Below are positions 7,212 through 8,855 of a DNA stretch of 8,855 nt, piece by piece. The position numbers and the translations under genes were made by a program. The DNA is from Chitinophagales bacterium (GTDB lineage Bacteria > Bacteroidota > Bacteroidia > Chitinophagales > Chitinophagaceae): assembly GCA_025355935.1 (NCBI GenBank), contig JANXYS010000497.1, positions 1-8,855 of the forward strand, written 5' to 3'. Each line of letters begins with the position of its first letter. Position 1 is the stretch's first letter. The notes under the pieces are model-generated. The model did no database searches. It was given only the letters and a program-made list of their open reading frames with translations, and had not been told where the DNA came from.

Positions 7212-7223
7212 ATAATTATCTAT

Positions 7224-8018
7224 ATGGACCTCATACAAAGTATTATCATTGCCATTGTTGAAGGACTAACCGAATTCATACCCGTTTCGTCAACAGGGCA
7301 TATGATCATCGCGGAAAAATTGCTAAAGATTCCCGGAAACGATTTTACAAAAGTGTTTACTGTTGCCATTCAGCTGGGAGCAATCCTGGCAGTTGTTGTT
7401 TTGTATTATAAAAAGTTTTTCGACTTTAAAAAATGGCAGCTATACCTTAAACTTATTATAGGTGTGGTGCCGGCTCTTGTTTTGGGTGCTTTGTTTTCGG
7501 ACAGGATTGATGCCATGCTTGAAAGTACTACAACGGTAGCCATTGCATTGCTTGCCGGCGGTATTGTTTTATTATTTATTGACAACGTTTTCAAAAATCA
7601 ACGAATCAATACTGATGAAAAAATTTCATTTTTGAATGCATTTATCATTGGTATCTGGCAGTGCCTGGCGATGATTCCGGGCGTAAGCCGGAGTGCAGCA
7701 TCTATTATTGGCGGTATGCAACAAAAATTAACGCGTAGCGCCGCTGCCGAATTTTCGTTTCTCCTTGCGGTACCAACAATGGCAGCCGCTACAGGGTATA
7801 AGCTTTTGAAACATTACAAAACATCCGGAGGTTTTACGTCAGCTGAGGTTAAACTGCTCCTGGTAGGTAACCTGGTAGCTTTTGTGGTTGCATTACTTGC
7901 TATCAGATTTTTTATAAGTTTCCTTAAAAAATATGGTTTCCGTGTATGGGGAATCTACCGTATTATACTTGGGCTTATTCTTCTCCTTCTGATCTATACA
8001 GGATACATCAGCGCTTAA
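7224..8018 (+). CDS. uppP: Undecaprenyl-diphosphatase (BacA/UppP family)
   Basis: This is a 264-residue polytopic membrane enzyme that removes one phosphate from undecaprenyl diphosphate. This recycles the lipid carrier for peptidoglycan and other envelope polymers, and raised levels are known to give bacitracin resistance. Both family signatures are intact: EGLTEFIPVSSTGH at 13-26, with the paired glutamates E13 and E17, S22/S23 and H26, and PGVSRSA at 152-158 with the key arginine R156. Hydrophobic helices cover most of the chain, including about 46-61, 75-92, 104-121, 209-232 and 243-260. The length matches the family (E. coli 273). The start codon at 7224 is only 12 nt after the palindromic hairpin and has no Shine-Dalgarno or TAnnTTTG box before it, so how it is transcribed is unclear. 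The transporter gene follows after 68 nt. Confidence 0.97.
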   Translation: MDLIQSIIIAIVEGLTEFIPVSSTGHMIIAEKLLKIPGNDFTKVFTVAIQLGAILAVVVLYYKKFFDFKKWQLYLKLIIGVVPALVLGALFSDRIDAMLESTTTVAIALLAGGIVLLFIDNVFKNQRINTDEKISFLNAFIIGIWQCLAMIPGVSRSAASIIGGMQQKLTRSAAAEFSFLLAVPTMAAATGYKLLKHYKTSGGFTSAEVKLLLVGNLVAFVVALLAIRFFISFLKKYGFRVWGIYRIILGLILLLLIYTGYISA

Positions 8019-8086
8019 ATTACAATCACCAGTTTTTTAAAAGATATACATTCCTTTTTAGTATTTTCAGTGCTTATAATATTTAT

Positions 8087-8855
8087 ATGCAAACTGCTTC
8101 CAAGAAGGTTATTAATGGTTGGGCGATGTACGATTGGGCCAATTCGGTTTATAATCTCGTTATTACTACTACGTTTTTTCCTGCTTATTACGCGGCAGTA
8201 ACGGGCACACAGCAAGAGGCCTTTAAGGATGGTGTTCCTTTTTTAGGACGCACCTATGTAAATACAGAATTAAAAGATTACGTACTATCCTTCGGATTCC
8301 TGGTCATTGCTATTCTTTCACCCATCCTGTCTTCAATTGCTGATTATAAGGGCAACAAGAGAAGTTTCATGCAGTTTTTTTGCTACCTCGGGGCTGCAAG
8401 TTGTTCACTAATGTTTTTCTTCGATGAAGATCATGTTACCCTCGGCTTAATGTGTTTTATGTTCGCTGGTATTGGATTCTATGGCAGCCAGGTATTCTAT
8501 AATTCCTACCTGCCGGAGATTGCAGCCCAGGAGGATATGGACCGGGTTAGCGCCAAAGGATATACACTAGGGTACATCGGCAGTGTGCTCATGCAGCTGG
8601 TAGGGTTTGCTCTTGTGATCATCATGGGCGAAGGTAAATTACCATTGCAAATCACTTTCCTAATGGTCGGTCTCTGGTGGGTAAGCTTTGCGCAAATAAC
8701 TTTTAAAGTACTTCCTACGAGTCCACAATCCGAAAGGAAAAATAAAACCAATGTACTCTCAAATGGCTTTCTAGAATTAAAAAAAGTGTGGGCACAGGTG
8801 AAACATATGCCCGTGTTGAAAAGGTTTTTGGCCGCTTTTTTCTTCTACAGTATGG
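8087..8855 (+). CDS. UMF1/Atg22-like MFS transporter, 5' part (cut by window end)
   Basis: An open frame begins at ATG 8087 and runs without a stop to the window edge, giving the first 256 codons of a membrane transporter. The N-terminus shows the UMF1-family signature WAMYDWANSVYNLVI (12-26) in TM1. An extended loop with polar residues follows at about 36-63. The MFS loop motif variant ADYKGNKR is at 85-92, and FYNSYLPEIA is at 137-146, then VSAKGYTLGYIGSVL at 154-168. Further hydrophobic helices are at about 66-83, 95-111, 117-135, 163-180 and 188-205, and a long polar cytoplasmic stretch at about 210-245 fits the central loop between the two six-helix halves. The family includes yeast Atg22, a vacuolar amino-acid exporter, but substrates of bacterial members are mostly unknown. 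The remaining C-terminal half lies outside the window. Confidence 0.92.
   Translation, partial: MQTASKKVINGWAMYDWANSVYNLVITTTFFPAYYAAVTGTQQEAFKDGVPFLGRTYVNTELKDYVLSFGFLVIAILSPILSSIADYKGNKRSFMQFFCYLGAASCSLMFFFDEDHVTLGLMCFMFAGIGFYGSQVFYNSYLPEIAAQEDMDRVSAKGYTLGYIGSVLMQLVGFALVIIMGEGKLPLQITFLMVGLWWVSFAQITFKVLPTSPQSERKNKTNVLSNGFLELKKVWAQVKHMPVLKRFLAAFFFYSM

Noticed and set aside
7211..7216. TATAAT just before uppP, and a similar TATAAT at 8075-8080 before the transporter gene, as -10 boxes.
   Set aside because: They lie only 6-7 nt from the start codons, have no -35 partner, and this is not the usual promoter form in Bacteroidota; AT-rich DNA yields such matches by chance.

Overview
This window looks like ordinary chromosomal DNA from a member of the Bacteroidota, probably near the Chitinophagaceae (order-level placement is inference). 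The reasons are the gene neighbourhood ftsX - DUF3098 - uppP, a LeuRS with the long insertions I associate with this phylum, TAnnTTTG-type -7 promoter boxes, and the lack of a Shine-Dalgarno sequence before any of the start codons. Nothing suggests a mobile element, phage, CRISPR array or RNA gene.

Layout. The left part (55-2184, +) holds a 709-residue membrane-anchored AsmA/DUF748-like envelope protein. It converges on, and overlaps by 7 bp, a minus-strand unit of leuS (2976-5714) followed by a small M23 (LytM-type) metallopeptidase-like gene (2178-2906) that has an intact metal site but no export signal. A 273-bp divergent intergenic region (5715-5987) separates leuS from a plus-strand envelope cluster. 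It holds candidate -7 boxes for both directions, a possible leucine-containing leader peptide and a 12-bp direct repeat. The right part (5988-8855, +) reads ftsX, a two-helix DUF3098 protein, a strong hairpin/terminator-like 22-nt perfect palindrome, uppP (undecaprenyl-diphosphatase), and the first 256 codons of a UMF1/Atg22-like major facilitator transporter that runs off the window edge.

How the genes fit together. FtsX (regulation of cell-wall hydrolysis at division), UppP (recycling of the lipid carrier for wall precursors) and the AsmA-like protein (a family linked to envelope lipid transport and outer-membrane homeostasis) are all envelope functions. The small DUF3098 membrane protein between ftsX and uppP is a guilt-by-association candidate for the same process. 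LeuRS is housekeeping. The M23-like protein is the least expected item: its sequence resembles signal-less M23 domains of cytoplasmic enzymes more than secreted murein hydrolases. I see no clearly novel multi-gene system. The points most worth a second look are the M23-like protein, the palindrome before uppP, and the leuS/ftsX control region.
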